Shown one piece after another: positions 6,501 to 12,840 of a DNA stretch of 13,413 nt. The DNA is taken from positions 1-13,413 of the forward strand of contig NZ_JNWV01000081.1 in NCBI RefSeq assembly GCF_000716535.1. Reading direction: 5' to 3'. Positions within the stretch are counted from its first letter, which is position 1. Every line of letters begins with the position of its first letter. A program made the translations under genes and the position numbers. The notes below the pieces were generated by a model, which was given only the letters and a program-made list of their open reading frames with translations, was not told the origin of the DNA and searched no databases. The DNA comes from Streptomyces flaveolus. Lineage in GTDB: Bacteria > Actinomycetota > Actinomycetes > Streptomycetales > Streptomycetaceae.

Positions 6501-6898
6501 TCGGCGCCTGGCCACTGCTGCACGGCATGACCCAGTTCGGCTACGGAGCCTGGCTCAGGCGCCGGCGCCGGGTCACGGAATCCCGCACGCCTCTGGGCAC
6601 CGCCGAGTCCGTCCTGCGGACCCTGGGAGCCTCGTCCCGCGCGGAGCAGGCGGCATCCGAGCTGAGGGCGACCGGCCAGGCGGCGGACGAGCAGTCCAGT
6701 ACGGACGACATCGCCCGCCTGCTGTCGCCCCAGCAGCTGACCATCGCCCGCCTGGCCGCCCGCGGCCTGACCAACCGGGCCATCGGGGAACAGCTGCGCC
6801 TGTCACCCCGCACGGTCGCCTCGCACCTGTACCAGATCTTCCCGAAGCTGGGCGTCTCCTCCCGCGCACAACTCGCCGCGAGGATCGGCAGCGACTGA
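3554..6898 (+). CDS. LAL1: large ATP-binding LuxR-family transcriptional regulator with internal repeat expansions
   Basis: The product is 1114 aa. An N-terminal STAND/AAA-type ATPase has Walker A GAPGTGKS at residues 47-54 and Walker B VLLCVDD at 237-243. A long helical, TPR-like middle follows. A C-terminal LuxR/GerE helix-turn-helix (about 1056-1114; LTNRAIGEQLRLSPRTVASH) binds DNA. LAL proteins are usually ATP-dependent activators of secondary-metabolism or sugar-use genes. ATG 3554 was chosen because GGGAGG lies 7 nt upstream. GTG 3497 is in frame but its SD spacing is only 2 nt. Two low-complexity inserts are absent from the neighbouring paralogue: thirteen 8-aa repeats (119-222), between Walker A and Walker B, and five 12-aa repeats (680-739) followed by a GD tract. 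It faces LAL2 tail to tail. The target genes are unknown. Confidence 0.93.
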   Translation: MSAHIGSDDVGPDGTAGLLGRERERKLVAALLTALPRGEGRVLHLSGAPGTGKSAVIRFAAAAAGRQGIRVLSTAWAPGERGLRHAALHRLLRPALAGITALPARERALLDAAFGGGATTPGTGEPDMPGTREPAAVGSAELAGPGTGELAGPGTCELAAVGSAELAEAGTDELAGSAFVEPAGSASDELAGSASARLSPSVCAEQAAVGSAEPVAPAPAQLAAAVMRLLAVAAEPVLLCVDDLDRLDGASRDTLRALARLCAHTRVGLIVAERAASDVRTLPHALTVTLGSLPSSLARALVTRAGRATGYAEEQLVLAVARGNPLALTELSMDGGHPGDTAGFGMLPATPRLAEAYAEDVEGLSAPARTVLLTAALSASPVTRDILRASTSLLDGDRAARAGLAETIARGLVAESVGVEGAEGAVVAEGAGPVLGAVDLREEGAEENRRLYFPEPLVRPAVLRLESAARRMAAHHALGRSLTSPPHAAWHTAQCVAGPDEELARRLESLATAPLPGTAVLVALAALEHAARLSSDPERRAARLLRAAELACEHGLTDQAFRYARQIDPTELGTFGRALLLWVHDLLPGSSAVGRERIAELCEAARAVAPQDPALTQKLLYAAARRCWWQQAGLGERRMALRTFEDLRSGPRDARDVAVMALTDPLSLPCTEPPHSAAAHSVCGLPDVAGSHSASGPPGVAGSRSASGLSGEAAAHSVSGLPGVAAPHSAPGLPDAAAPQPAPGPASGHGDGDGDGDEQSLVGQVAHLVSDLDRAAPLLEAAEADVRAGGRYGRLPQLLVPRAMGQIWLGTQWHIAQALAEEGRMIAGRTGQPDWVARATGTLGIIAALRGQHDRALEYAAEVEEASLRLGQNRQLNLAVLTRALTASGTGRYAEAYARLRSLFAGPATPYAFEQFWGLAFLAEAALPAGEEADARTVVEQVTALTEAGRAPLPQRILVYAGAVLGPDDEAEVRYRRALRPGVGAWPLLHGMTQFGYGAWLRRRRRVTESRTPLGTAESVLRTLGASSRAEQAASELRATGQAADEQSSTDDIARLLSPQQLTIARLAARGLTNRAIGEQLRLSPRTVASHLYQIFPKLGVSSRAQLAARIGSD
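3908..4219 (+). repeat. In-frame minisatellite in LAL1: 13 tandem 24-bp (8-aa) units
   Basis: From base 3908 the reading frame divides into thirteen consecutive 24-bp units. The loose consensus is A-x-x-G-(T/S)-x-E-(L/P). Units 3, 6 and 12 (AAVGSAEL, AAVGSAEL, AAVGSAEP) differ from one another by only one or two bases of 24; units 4 and 5 differ by two. Other units have diverged. The block lies between Walker A and Walker B, where LAL proteins have a variable linker, so it is probably a surface-exposed, disordered, Ala/Gly/Glu-rich loop. Confidence 0.9.
5591..5770 (+). repeat. In-frame minisatellite in LAL1: 5 tandem 36-bp (12-aa) units
   Basis: Five consecutive 36-bp units start at 5591, 5627, 5663, 5699 and 5735. 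They encode variants of HSxSGLPGVAxP, for example HSVCGLPDVAGS and HSVSGLPGVAAP. A partial unit (QPAPG) follows. The block occupies the helical-repeat region of LAL1, between MALTDPL and DEQSLVGQVAHL. The Ser/Gly/Pro/Ala composition suggests a flexible linker. Confidence 0.9.
5795..5824 (+). repeat. Hexanucleotide microsatellite (GGTGAC)n in LAL1
   Basis: GGTCAC is followed by four exact GGTGAC copies (5801-5824), encoding GH then GDGDGDGD within LAL1. The unit is 6 bp, so copy-number change would keep the frame. It directly follows the 36-bp repeat block. Confidence 0.9.
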
Positions 6899-6915
6899 CG
6901 GGTGGGCCCGGTCAG
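6895..6915. terminator. Hairpin containing both LAL stop codons, possible shared terminator
   Basis: CTGAC (6895-6899) pairs with GTCAG (6911-6915), and GGG (6900-6902) with CCC (6907-6909). There is one bulged G (6910) and the loop is TGGG. The two TGA stop codons of the convergent genes lie opposite each other in the stem. The hairpin is the same from either strand, so it could stop both transcripts, though it is short. Confidence 0.45.
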
Positions 6916-9779
6916 GCGGCCTGGCGGTCCCGCAGCACCTCGGTGAGCTGGGCCCGCGCCGTCACACCGAGCCGGGGGAAGATGCGGTAGAGGTACGCGC
7001 CGATGGTCCGCGGCGAAAGACCGAGCTGTTCGCCGACCTCACGGTTGGACAGTCCACGGCCGGCGAGTTCGGCGATCCGCAGCTCCTGCGGGGTGAGCAG
7101 ATCGCGGGCCGCGGCCGGCCGGGACACGCCCGGGGTGCCGCCGTCCGCCCGTTCCCCGGAGGCCCGCAGCTCCCCGGCGATCCGGGCGAGGCGTGCCTCG
7201 GCACCGAGCATGGTGTACCCGGCCGCCGCCTGGCGCAGCGCCGCACGCGAGTCGGCGAACTGCCGCCGGCGCCGCAGCCGCCTGCCCTGGGCCAGACGCA
7301 ACGGCGCTTCGAGGCACGGCCAGAGGGCCAGGTCCTCGGCGAAGGCTCGCTCGGACAGCGCCTGAGCGTCCCGGCCGTCCCGGCCGACCTGGTCGTTCTG
7401 TTCGTCCCGGCTGTCCCGGGCGTCCCGGCGGCTCCGGTGGTCCCGGCCGTCCGCGAGGACGGCGCGCGCCACCGTGAGCCGGACGGCGACCGCCGGGGGG
7501 CACTCGGCACCCAGCTCCGCCTCGATCCGGTCGAGGGTCGCGAGTGCCTCCTCGGAGGCGTTCTCGGCCTCGGCGGTCTCCGCGTAGGGGATCAGGGCGA
7601 ACAGGGCCGCCGCGCGGCTCCCCGGGTCGGACAGGAGGGACGACAACGCCGGCCAGGCGGCCCCGAACTCGCCGGCCTCCACCTGGGCACAGGCCGCGCC
7701 GACCGCGAGCACCGCGTCGATCGAACGCACCGAGCGCCGGGCCGCCTCCAGCTCGGCGGCACTTCCCCGACGTACCGCGCCGCCGGTGCGCAGACCTCGT
7801 ACGAGATCCTCCAGAAGGCGGGCGGCTGCCGCGTGGTGGTCCTGGCCGTGCGCCTCGGCGAGTTCCGCGCACCGCCGGAACGCGTGGCCGCTCTGGCCCC
7901 GGTCGCCCATGGCCAGGTGCGCCAGCCCCTGCCGGAGCAGCACCCCGGGCAGCTGGTCGGGCCGGTCGTGGAAGCGGTGGCGGCGTTCCGCCTGCCGGTA
8001 CAGGTCCAGCGCCCGCAGCGGGTCGCCCGCCAACAGCGCGGCCTCGCCCAGGAGTTCGAGGTCGCGTACGGGTACGTCGGTCAGGTGCCGGACGGCGGAC
8101 GCGCCCGCGAGGACGGTCGTGGCACGGCGCACCGGGGCGAGCGTGGCCATGGCGTGCAGCAGCCGGGGGTCGTCCGAGAGGTCCGGCATCCCGTCGAGGA
8201 AGGCCAGCAGCGCCTCGGCGCGCGCGTCGTCGCCCGCGACCGCGGGCGCCGTGATCCGGGCCAGCTCCAGCGCGTTCTCCTGCTCGGCGGCACCGGCCGG
8301 CGCGGGCCAGGCGGCGGGGTCGGCCGGCGGCTGCCCGCCGTTCCCGGTCCCGGAAAGGGCCTCGGCGCACAGCGTGCCGAGAGGGCCGAGCGGCTGGCGC
8401 AGTGCCTGGTGCGCCATCGTCCGGGCCAGGCGCTCCAGGCCGAGGACGTGGGCGAGCTGGGCGGCCCTGAGGGCGCAGCGGCCCCGGTCCGCGGGCAGCG
8501 GATGCAGGTCGGCCGCCCGCCGCAGCAGCCGGACGGCCGTCGGGGGCTCGCACTGCTCCAGCGCCTGGCCGTGCACCGCCTCCAGGCGGCCGGCCAGCTC
8601 CGGGTCACACCCCTGAACGGCCTGCGACCGGTGCCACAGCATCTGTACCGAGCCGGGCGCCAGGACGGCCGCCAGGGCCGCGTGCGCGGCACGGCAGCGC
8701 CGCGGGTCGGTGCCGTGCACCACCGCACCCGCCGTCGCGGGGTGGTCGAAGTGCAGCCGCATGCCGTCGAACGCCACGAGGCCCGCGCGTTCCGCGGGGT
8801 CCAGCGCCGTGAAGTCCAGTTCGGCGCCGCCGATCCGCGACGCGGCCGAAAGCAGCAGCGGTAGGTCTCCCGCCGGGTGCAGCGCCGCCACCAGCAACAG
8901 GTCCCGCGTCCCGGAGGGCAGGTGCGCGGCGCCGGGCGCCAGGGCGGCGGCCAGCCGGTCGGACGAGGCCGGCACGCAGGGCACCGAGTCCTCGGAACCG
9001 GCCGGGAGCTCCAGCAGCGCCAAGGGGTTGCCGGCCGCGGTCGCCAGCAGCTCGCGCACGGCCTGCGCGTCCAGGCCCGGACGCCGCGCCGCCAGCAACC
9101 GGGCGGACGCGGCCGGGCCGAGCGGGCCGAGCGGCAGCTCGGGGAGGCCGGCCAGGGAGGCCGGACGCGTACGGTGCGGACGGGAGGTCATCAGCAGCGC
9201 CAGCGGATGGCCCTCGGCCCGCCGGGCGACGAAGGTCAGCACGTCCCTGCTCGGGGCGTCCAGCGCGTCCCAGTCGTCGACGGCCACCAGAAGGGGCTGC
9301 CCGGCGCGGCTGACCGACTCCAGGACCCGGACAACGGCGAAGGGAAGCCATGACGGCCCGCCCGGCGCGGGGGCGCCGTCGACCAGCACCCTCTCCACAG
9401 CGTCGAGCGGCCCGGCGGCCGGTGACCGGTGCGGGTCCGCCAGGAGCGGCCGGACGATCTGGAGCAGGCCGGACAGGCCGGGCGGGTTGCCGCCCCGGAT
9501 GCCGGTGCAGCGCAGGACGCGCATGCCGGTGGCCACCGCGGCCTGGACGGTGGCTTCCAGCAGCGCCGATTTGCCCGCACCGGCGCGCCCGCACACCACC
9601 CGGGCCGCTCCGTGGGCCCTCGCCTCGCGCAGGAAGTCCTTCAGCGCCCGCAGCTCCGGATAGCGGCCGACGAGCCCCGGATCGTCCGGCATCGCCCCGC
9701 GACGGGGGGCGACGAGCGACAGCGCGGGCTGCGCCTCCTCGACCGTGGTGAGAGGGGAGAGCCTGGTCCGCGCGTTCAT
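6912..9779 (-). CDS. LAL2: large ATP-binding LuxR-family transcriptional regulator
   Basis: The product is 955 aa with the same architecture as LAL1. It starts with LVGRYPELRALKDFL and Walker A GRAGAGKS (residues 64-71). Walker B is LLVAVDD (163-169), then come a long helical middle and a LuxR/GerE helix-turn-helix at about 892-955 (LSNREVGEQLGLSPRTIGAY). Its last 60 residues closely resemble those of LAL1, so the two are paralogues. ATG 9779 was chosen because a G-rich SD-like AGGGGG lies about 5 nt upstream and the sequence above it is non-conserved. The Walker A-B linker is short and has no repeats, unlike LAL1. A 29-residue Arg-Asp-rich insert (778-806) is its own expansion. It is presumably an ATP-dependent transcription activator of unknown target. 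A direct-repeat array lies 230-400 bp upstream. Confidence 0.93.
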   Translation of the reverse strand: MNARTRLSPLTTVEEAQPALSLVAPRRGAMPDDPGLVGRYPELRALKDFLREARAHGAARVVCGRAGAGKSALLEATVQAAVATGMRVLRCTGIRGGNPPGLSGLLQIVRPLLADPHRSPAAGPLDAVERVLVDGAPAPGGPSWLPFAVVRVLESVSRAGQPLLVAVDDWDALDAPSRDVLTFVARRAEGHPLALLMTSRPHRTRPASLAGLPELPLGPLGPAASARLLAARRPGLDAQAVRELLATAAGNPLALLELPAGSEDSVPCVPASSDRLAAALAPGAAHLPSGTRDLLLVAALHPAGDLPLLLSAASRIGGAELDFTALDPAERAGLVAFDGMRLHFDHPATAGAVVHGTDPRRCRAAHAALAAVLAPGSVQMLWHRSQAVQGCDPELAGRLEAVHGQALEQCEPPTAVRLLRRAADLHPLPADRGRCALRAAQLAHVLGLERLARTMAHQALRQPLGPLGTLCAEALSGTGNGGQPPADPAAWPAPAGAAEQENALELARITAPAVAGDDARAEALLAFLDGMPDLSDDPRLLHAMATLAPVRRATTVLAGASAVRHLTDVPVRDLELLGEAALLAGDPLRALDLYRQAERRHRFHDRPDQLPGVLLRQGLAHLAMGDRGQSGHAFRRCAELAEAHGQDHHAAAARLLEDLVRGLRTGGAVRRGSAAELEAARRSVRSIDAVLAVGAACAQVEAGEFGAAWPALSSLLSDPGSRAAALFALIPYAETAEAENASEEALATLDRIEAELGAECPPAVAVRLTVARAVLADGRDHRSRRDARDSRDEQNDQVGRDGRDAQALSERAFAEDLALWPCLEAPLRLAQGRRLRRRRQFADSRAALRQAAAGYTMLGAEARLARIAGELRASGERADGGTPGVSRPAAARDLLTPQELRIAELAGRGLSNREVGEQLGLSPRTIGAYLYRIFPRLGVTARAQLTEVLRDRQAA
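7362..7448 (-). repeat. RD-rich insert in LAL2 built on GTCCCGGCC-like repeats
   Basis: These 87 bp encode 29 residues (778-806) containing six Arg-Asp dipeptides, for example RRDARDSRD and GRDGRDAQ. On the plus strand the 9-bp core GTCCCGGCC and close variants recur. It sits between ARAVLAD and ALSERAFAEDL, where LAL1 reads AGAVLGPDDEAEVRYRRAL without any insert. It is highly charged and probably disordered. Confidence 0.8.
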
Positions 9780-9969
9780 CGTGCCCCCTGTTCCGTGCGA
9801 GCGGTCCCGCCCGTCCAGGGAGCGCTCTCGTGCCTGCTCCCATCCCACTGGAGCGGAAGCCGCGGAACCAGGCAGTTCGCATGCAGCTTGGCCCGCCGGG
9901 GGAGGAACCCCGAGGCAGCGGGCACGCGCGCCGTCCCTGTGAGCGGTCGCGACACACGGGGCACTACGC

Positions 9970-9985
9970 GCCGAGGCGGGCCGGG
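9970..9985. repeat. 16-bp direct repeat, copy 1
   Basis: GCCGAGGCGGGCCGGG occurs here and exactly again at 10145-10160. The second copy lies inside the 21-bp array, so this one may be an outlying, degenerate member of the same array. Confidence 0.7.
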
Positions 9986-10011
9986 CCAGACCTGCGGGGA
10001 GCTGGGGGTAC

Positions 10012-10176
10012 GTCACGCGCCGCTCGGGGTATGTCACGTGCCGCTCGGAGATGCGTCGTGCGCCGCGCGGAGTGCGTCACGCGCGCTCGGAATGCGTCAC
10101 CTGTCGCTCGGAGGCGTCATGCGTCGCGCCCGACGACGTCACGTGCCGAGGCGGGCCGGGTCGCGCGTGCTCACGG
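10012..10176. repeat. Array of about eight 20-22-bp direct repeats upstream of LAL2
   Basis: Units begin with GTC(A/G)(C/T/G) at 10012, 10033, 10055, 10076, 10096, 10116, 10138 and 10160, a spacing of 21, 22, 21, 20, 20, 22 and 22 bp. The best units read GTCACG(C/T)GCCGCTCGG followed by a short variable end. Later units are more degenerate. The period is about two helical turns, so equivalent bases face the same side of the DNA. There are no spacers, so it is not a CRISPR array. Confidence 0.8.
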
Positions 10177-10264
10177 ACTGCCCGCCCGCCGGCGACCGCC
10201 GGCGCCGGCCGCCCCATCAAGCCTGGCTGTCGCCTGTCGCCTGTCGCCGGCGATGTCGGCCGTT

Positions 10265-12529
10265 TCAGGTCTGCTCGGTGGGTGCTGTGGGTGCTGTGGC
10301 CGCGTCCAGGGCGTGCGCGTTGGCCCGCATCCGCTCCGCGCGCGGACTGTGGATCGCGCTCAGCAGGTCGGCCGCCCGCAGCCAGCTCTCCCGCGCCCCC
10401 GCACGGTCACCACGCTCCTGTTGCGCGGTCGCCAGATGGTCGAGCACCTCGGCCTGGTTGTAGCCGTCGAAGGCCTCTCCGTACAGCCGCAGCGACTCCT
10501 GATAATCCGCCACGGCGGCATCGAGATCGCCGAGGCGTTGTCTGGCGTAGCCCATGGTGTCACGGGCGGCGGCCTCGATACGGACGTTGCCGTGCCGCCG
10601 CAGCAGCGGGACCGCCTCCTCGCACAGGGCGACCGTCTCCTCGTACCGGCCGAGGAGGGCGAGATACCAGCCGACCGCGTTCATCTCGCGGGCCGCGGTA
10701 CCTTCGTCGCCCTGGGCGCGGTAGAGCTCCAGCGCCCTGCGGGCATGGTGCAGGGCCTCGGCGTAGCGCTTCTGCCGGCCCCGTACCCAGCCGATGCTCC
10801 GCTCGGTGGCCGCGCGCGCCACCGGGTCCAGCCGCTCCAGCAGCCCGAGCAGCGACTCGACCTGCCGGTCGGCCTCGTCGAGCTGGCCCGTCTCCGCCAG
10901 CGCGCGGGCGAGATCCGCGGAGTTCCGAGCGATGGCGGCCGGCTCGTCCAGTTGCAGGGCGGCGTCCAGGCCCATGCGTTTGGTCTCGATCTCCTCGGTC
11001 CAGCGGCCCGTGACCGAGTAGTAGGTCACCCAGTCCTGCGTGAGGTTCATGCGGAACCGCAGCAGCCGGGGAGCGTCCAGGGAGCGCAGCGCCGCCGCGA
11101 CCGTCGACTCCTCCCGACGGAACCAGTCCAGCGCCTCCTCGCGGGTGTCGAGAAGGACGCGCACCGCGCCTTCGGCCGGAGGGCCGACCGAATCGGAGGC
11201 GGAGCGCCCCAGCAGCCGGTTGGCCCAGTGGGCGTTGTAGCGCAGGTAGTCCAGCAGACGGGTCTCGGCGCCGACGCGGTCGTCCCGTTCCCGCTCGAAG
11301 AGTTCGGTGCCGTAGGCCCGTATCAGGTCGTGCAGCACGTACAGACCCTCCGCGTCCCGGGACAGCAGGTTCGCCGAGATCAGCTCGCGCAGGTGCCGCC
11401 GGGCCGCCGCCGTACCGACGCCCGCGAGCGAGGCGGCGGCCTCCGCCGACACCGACGGTCCCGGATGCAGGGCCAGGTACCGGAAGAAACGGGCGGTCCC
11501 GGGTGTCAGGGCCCGGTACGACCACGAGAACACGGCACGGACGTCGACGCGCCGGTCACCGCTGGACAGGGCGTCCAGCCGCGGCCGGGACTCCCGCAGT
11601 TCGCGCACCACCGGTCCCAGCGGAACCTGTGGCGACGCGCTCACCTGCGCGCCCACGATCGCCACCGCCAGCGGCAGGAAACCGCACAGCTCCACCAGCT
11701 CCGCCGCCGCCCGGGGCTCCGCCCGGCACCGCTCCTCGCCGATCCTGGCCGCCAGCGCGGCCAGCGCCTCCTCGCGCGACCACACGTCCAGACCGACCAG
11801 CGTGGCGTCCTCGGTCACGGCCAGACCGGACAGCTGACTGCGCGAGGTGATGATGGTCAGACACCCCGCCGAAGCCGGCAACAGCGGTCTGACCTGCTCC
11901 TCGTCGCGCGCGTTGTCGAGTACGACGATCAGCCGCCGGGACGCCGCCCGCTCGCGGAACAACGCCGACCGCTCCTCGGTGCCGCGCGGTACCGAGGAGC
12001 CGGGCACTCCGAGCGCGTCCAGGAACCCGGCGAGGGCCTCGCCGGGGTCCAGGGGCCGTCCCGAGTCCTCGAAGCCGCGCAGGTTCACGTACAGCTGGCC
12101 GTCCGGGAACCGGTCCGCCACCTGGTGGGCCCAGTGCACCGCGAGCGTCGTCTTGCCGACACCCGCCATGCCGCCGATCGCGGAGATGACGACATGTGCT
12201 CCGCGCCCGGCGACGTGTGAGCTGAGCCGGTGGACGGCCGTGAGCGCCTCCGTCCGGCCGCGGAACGTCGCGAGGTCGGGCGGCAGCTGCCGCGGAACCT
12301 GCTCCGTACGCCGCGTCGCCGCCTCGACGAACCGCCGCCGCTCGTCCTCGGCGAGTTCCAGGGCGTCCATCAGCTCGCTCAGCGTGGCCTGCCGCGGCAG
12401 GCTCTGCCCCCGTTCCATGTCGCTGATGGCCCGCACACTCACCCCGGACGCCTCGGCCAGGCTCTCCAGCGTCAGCAGCGAACGCTGCCGCGCCGCACGC
12501 AACAGCCGGCCGAACTCCGCCTTGTCCAT
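10265..12529 (-). CDS. XRE-HTH / NB-ARC / TPR regulator (STAND NTPase)
   Basis: The product is 754 aa. An N-terminal XRE-type helix-turn-helix (residues 5-65) includes LESLAEASGVSVRAISDMERGQ. The NB-ARC ATPase follows, with P-loop GMAGVGKTT (120-128), Walker B RLIVVLDNA (199-207), TIITSR (225-230) and a GxP-type motif CGFLPLAV (282-289). An MHD-like LHDLIRAYG comes further on. The C-terminal third is TPR-like (RYAEALHHARRALELYRAQGD, then GDLDAAVADYQESLRLYGEA). Such proteins act as nucleotide-switched regulators whose TPRs sense a partner; there is no SARP/BTAD domain, so it is not AfsR itself. ATG 12529 (MDKAEFG) was chosen for its G-rich SD-like GGGGGTGGGG and normal XRE start; ATG 12556 adds nine residues but lacks an SD. 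It is divergent from a small gene across a repeat-rich control region. Confidence 0.93.
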   Translation of the reverse strand: MDKAEFGRLLRAARQRSLLTLESLAEASGVSVRAISDMERGQSLPRQATLSELMDALELAEDERRRFVEAATRRTEQVPRQLPPDLATFRGRTEALTAVHRLSSHVAGRGAHVVISAIGGMAGVGKTTLAVHWAHQVADRFPDGQLYVNLRGFEDSGRPLDPGEALAGFLDALGVPGSSVPRGTEERSALFRERAASRRLIVVLDNARDEEQVRPLLPASAGCLTIITSRSQLSGLAVTEDATLVGLDVWSREEALAALAARIGEERCRAEPRAAAELVELCGFLPLAVAIVGAQVSASPQVPLGPVVRELRESRPRLDALSSGDRRVDVRAVFSWSYRALTPGTARFFRYLALHPGPSVSAEAAASLAGVGTAAARRHLRELISANLLSRDAEGLYVLHDLIRAYGTELFERERDDRVGAETRLLDYLRYNAHWANRLLGRSASDSVGPPAEGAVRVLLDTREEALDWFRREESTVAAALRSLDAPRLLRFRMNLTQDWVTYYSVTGRWTEEIETKRMGLDAALQLDEPAAIARNSADLARALAETGQLDEADRQVESLLGLLERLDPVARAATERSIGWVRGRQKRYAEALHHARRALELYRAQGDEGTAAREMNAVGWYLALLGRYEETVALCEEAVPLLRRHGNVRIEAAARDTMGYARQRLGDLDAAVADYQESLRLYGEAFDGYNQAEVLDHLATAQQERGDRAGARESWLRAADLLSAIHSPRAERMRANAHALDAATAPTAPTEQT

Positions 12530-12840
12530 CCCCACCCCCAGTTCTGGAATGGCCATTAAAGCAAGTGGGGGACGCCGGAGCCCCCGCGTGGCCCGGGCAC
12601 CCGGCGAAGCGTCCCGCACCGGTGCCGAGCCGGGTCCCTACGACACGTGTGCCGCGACGAGCGTCACGACGACGGTTTGCGACGAGCGTCACAACGACAG
12701 TCATGTGACGCATGTCGGGACTGATACGGCCGGTGAACACTTATGGAGTCAATGACCTTGCCATCGTCGACCAGCCGCAATACGCAGTCGCGCCGAAAGG
12801 CTCATCGTGGCCCTCGCGTATTGCCCGAAGGGCGTTTCCC
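12530..12840. promoter_or_regulatory. 311-bp divergent control region between the XRE/NB-ARC gene and the small gene
   Basis: There is no gene here. Next to the XRE start is a possible leader hairpin: minus-strand GGGGG at 12585-12581 pairs with CCCCC at 12571-12567. It is followed by the AT-richer TTGCTTTAAT. Further out are tandem 25-bp repeats (12654-12703), a perfect 8-bp palindrome ACACGTGT (12643-12650) and an inverted GCGTCAC pair. On the minus strand TTGACT (12751-12746) with CGTATC 18 bp downstream is a weak promoter candidate for the XRE gene. On the plus strand TTGCCA (12758-12763) with TACGCA 17 bp downstream is a weak one for the small gene. Confidence 0.5.
12654..12703. repeat. 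Two tandem 25-bp direct repeats plus an inverted half-site
   Basis: Units 12654-12678 and 12679-12703 match at 21 of 25 positions and share GCGACGAGCGTCAC exactly. GCGTCAC lies at 12661-12667 and 12686-12692, and its perfect inverse GTGACGC at 12705-12711, 12 bp after the second copy. The arrangement of two direct and one inverted half-site looks like a regulator-binding cluster for the divergent promoters. Confidence 0.7.

Larger units (their letters stand above)
9780..10264. other. 485-bp gene-free stretch upstream of LAL2
   Basis: No convincing gene is present. Long ORFs cross it on both strands, but none has a start with an SD or recognisable protein sequence. Going away from the LAL2 start it holds several elements. 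First is a 6-bp stem GGGAGC/GCTCCC (9818-9823 with 9836-9841), in the probable leader. Next come a 16-bp sequence (9970-9985) repeated at 10145-10160 and a direct-repeat array (10012-10176). Then two CGCCGGCG palindromes (10187-10194, 10197-10204) and three 7-bp CTGTCGC copies (10227-10247) lie close to the stop of the XRE gene, where a terminator is expected. No clear -10/-35 pair for LAL2 was found. Confidence 0.7.

Noticed and set aside
4691..6523. Long minus-strand ORF (610 aa) opposite LAL1
   Set aside because: It is the antisense shadow of a high-GC gene. It has no recognisable domain, is Pro/Arg/Gly-rich, and the plus-strand frame carries clear Walker and LuxR motifs.
7437..8864. Plus-strand ORF of 475 aa opposite LAL2
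   Set aside because: No domain, no convincing SD, antisense to conserved LAL2 sequence.
9780..10037. N-terminal extension of LAL2 to 10037
   Set aside because: The extra 86 residues run into the repeat array and lack conserved sequence; ATG 9779 has a G-rich SD.
10012..10176. CRISPR array
   Set aside because: Units are contiguous and degenerate, with no unique spacers and no cas genes nearby.
9830..12220. Plus-strand ORF of 796 aa across the gene-free stretch and the XRE gene
   Set aside because: Its composition is low-complexity (Gly/Arg/Gln/Val) with no motif. The minus strand encodes a complete XRE/NB-ARC/TPR protein over most of it.
10265..12529. AfsR/SARP identity for the XRE/NB-ARC gene
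   Set aside because: The N-terminus is an XRE helix-turn-helix, not an OmpR-like plus BTAD domain; only the NB-ARC and TPR parts are shared with AfsR.
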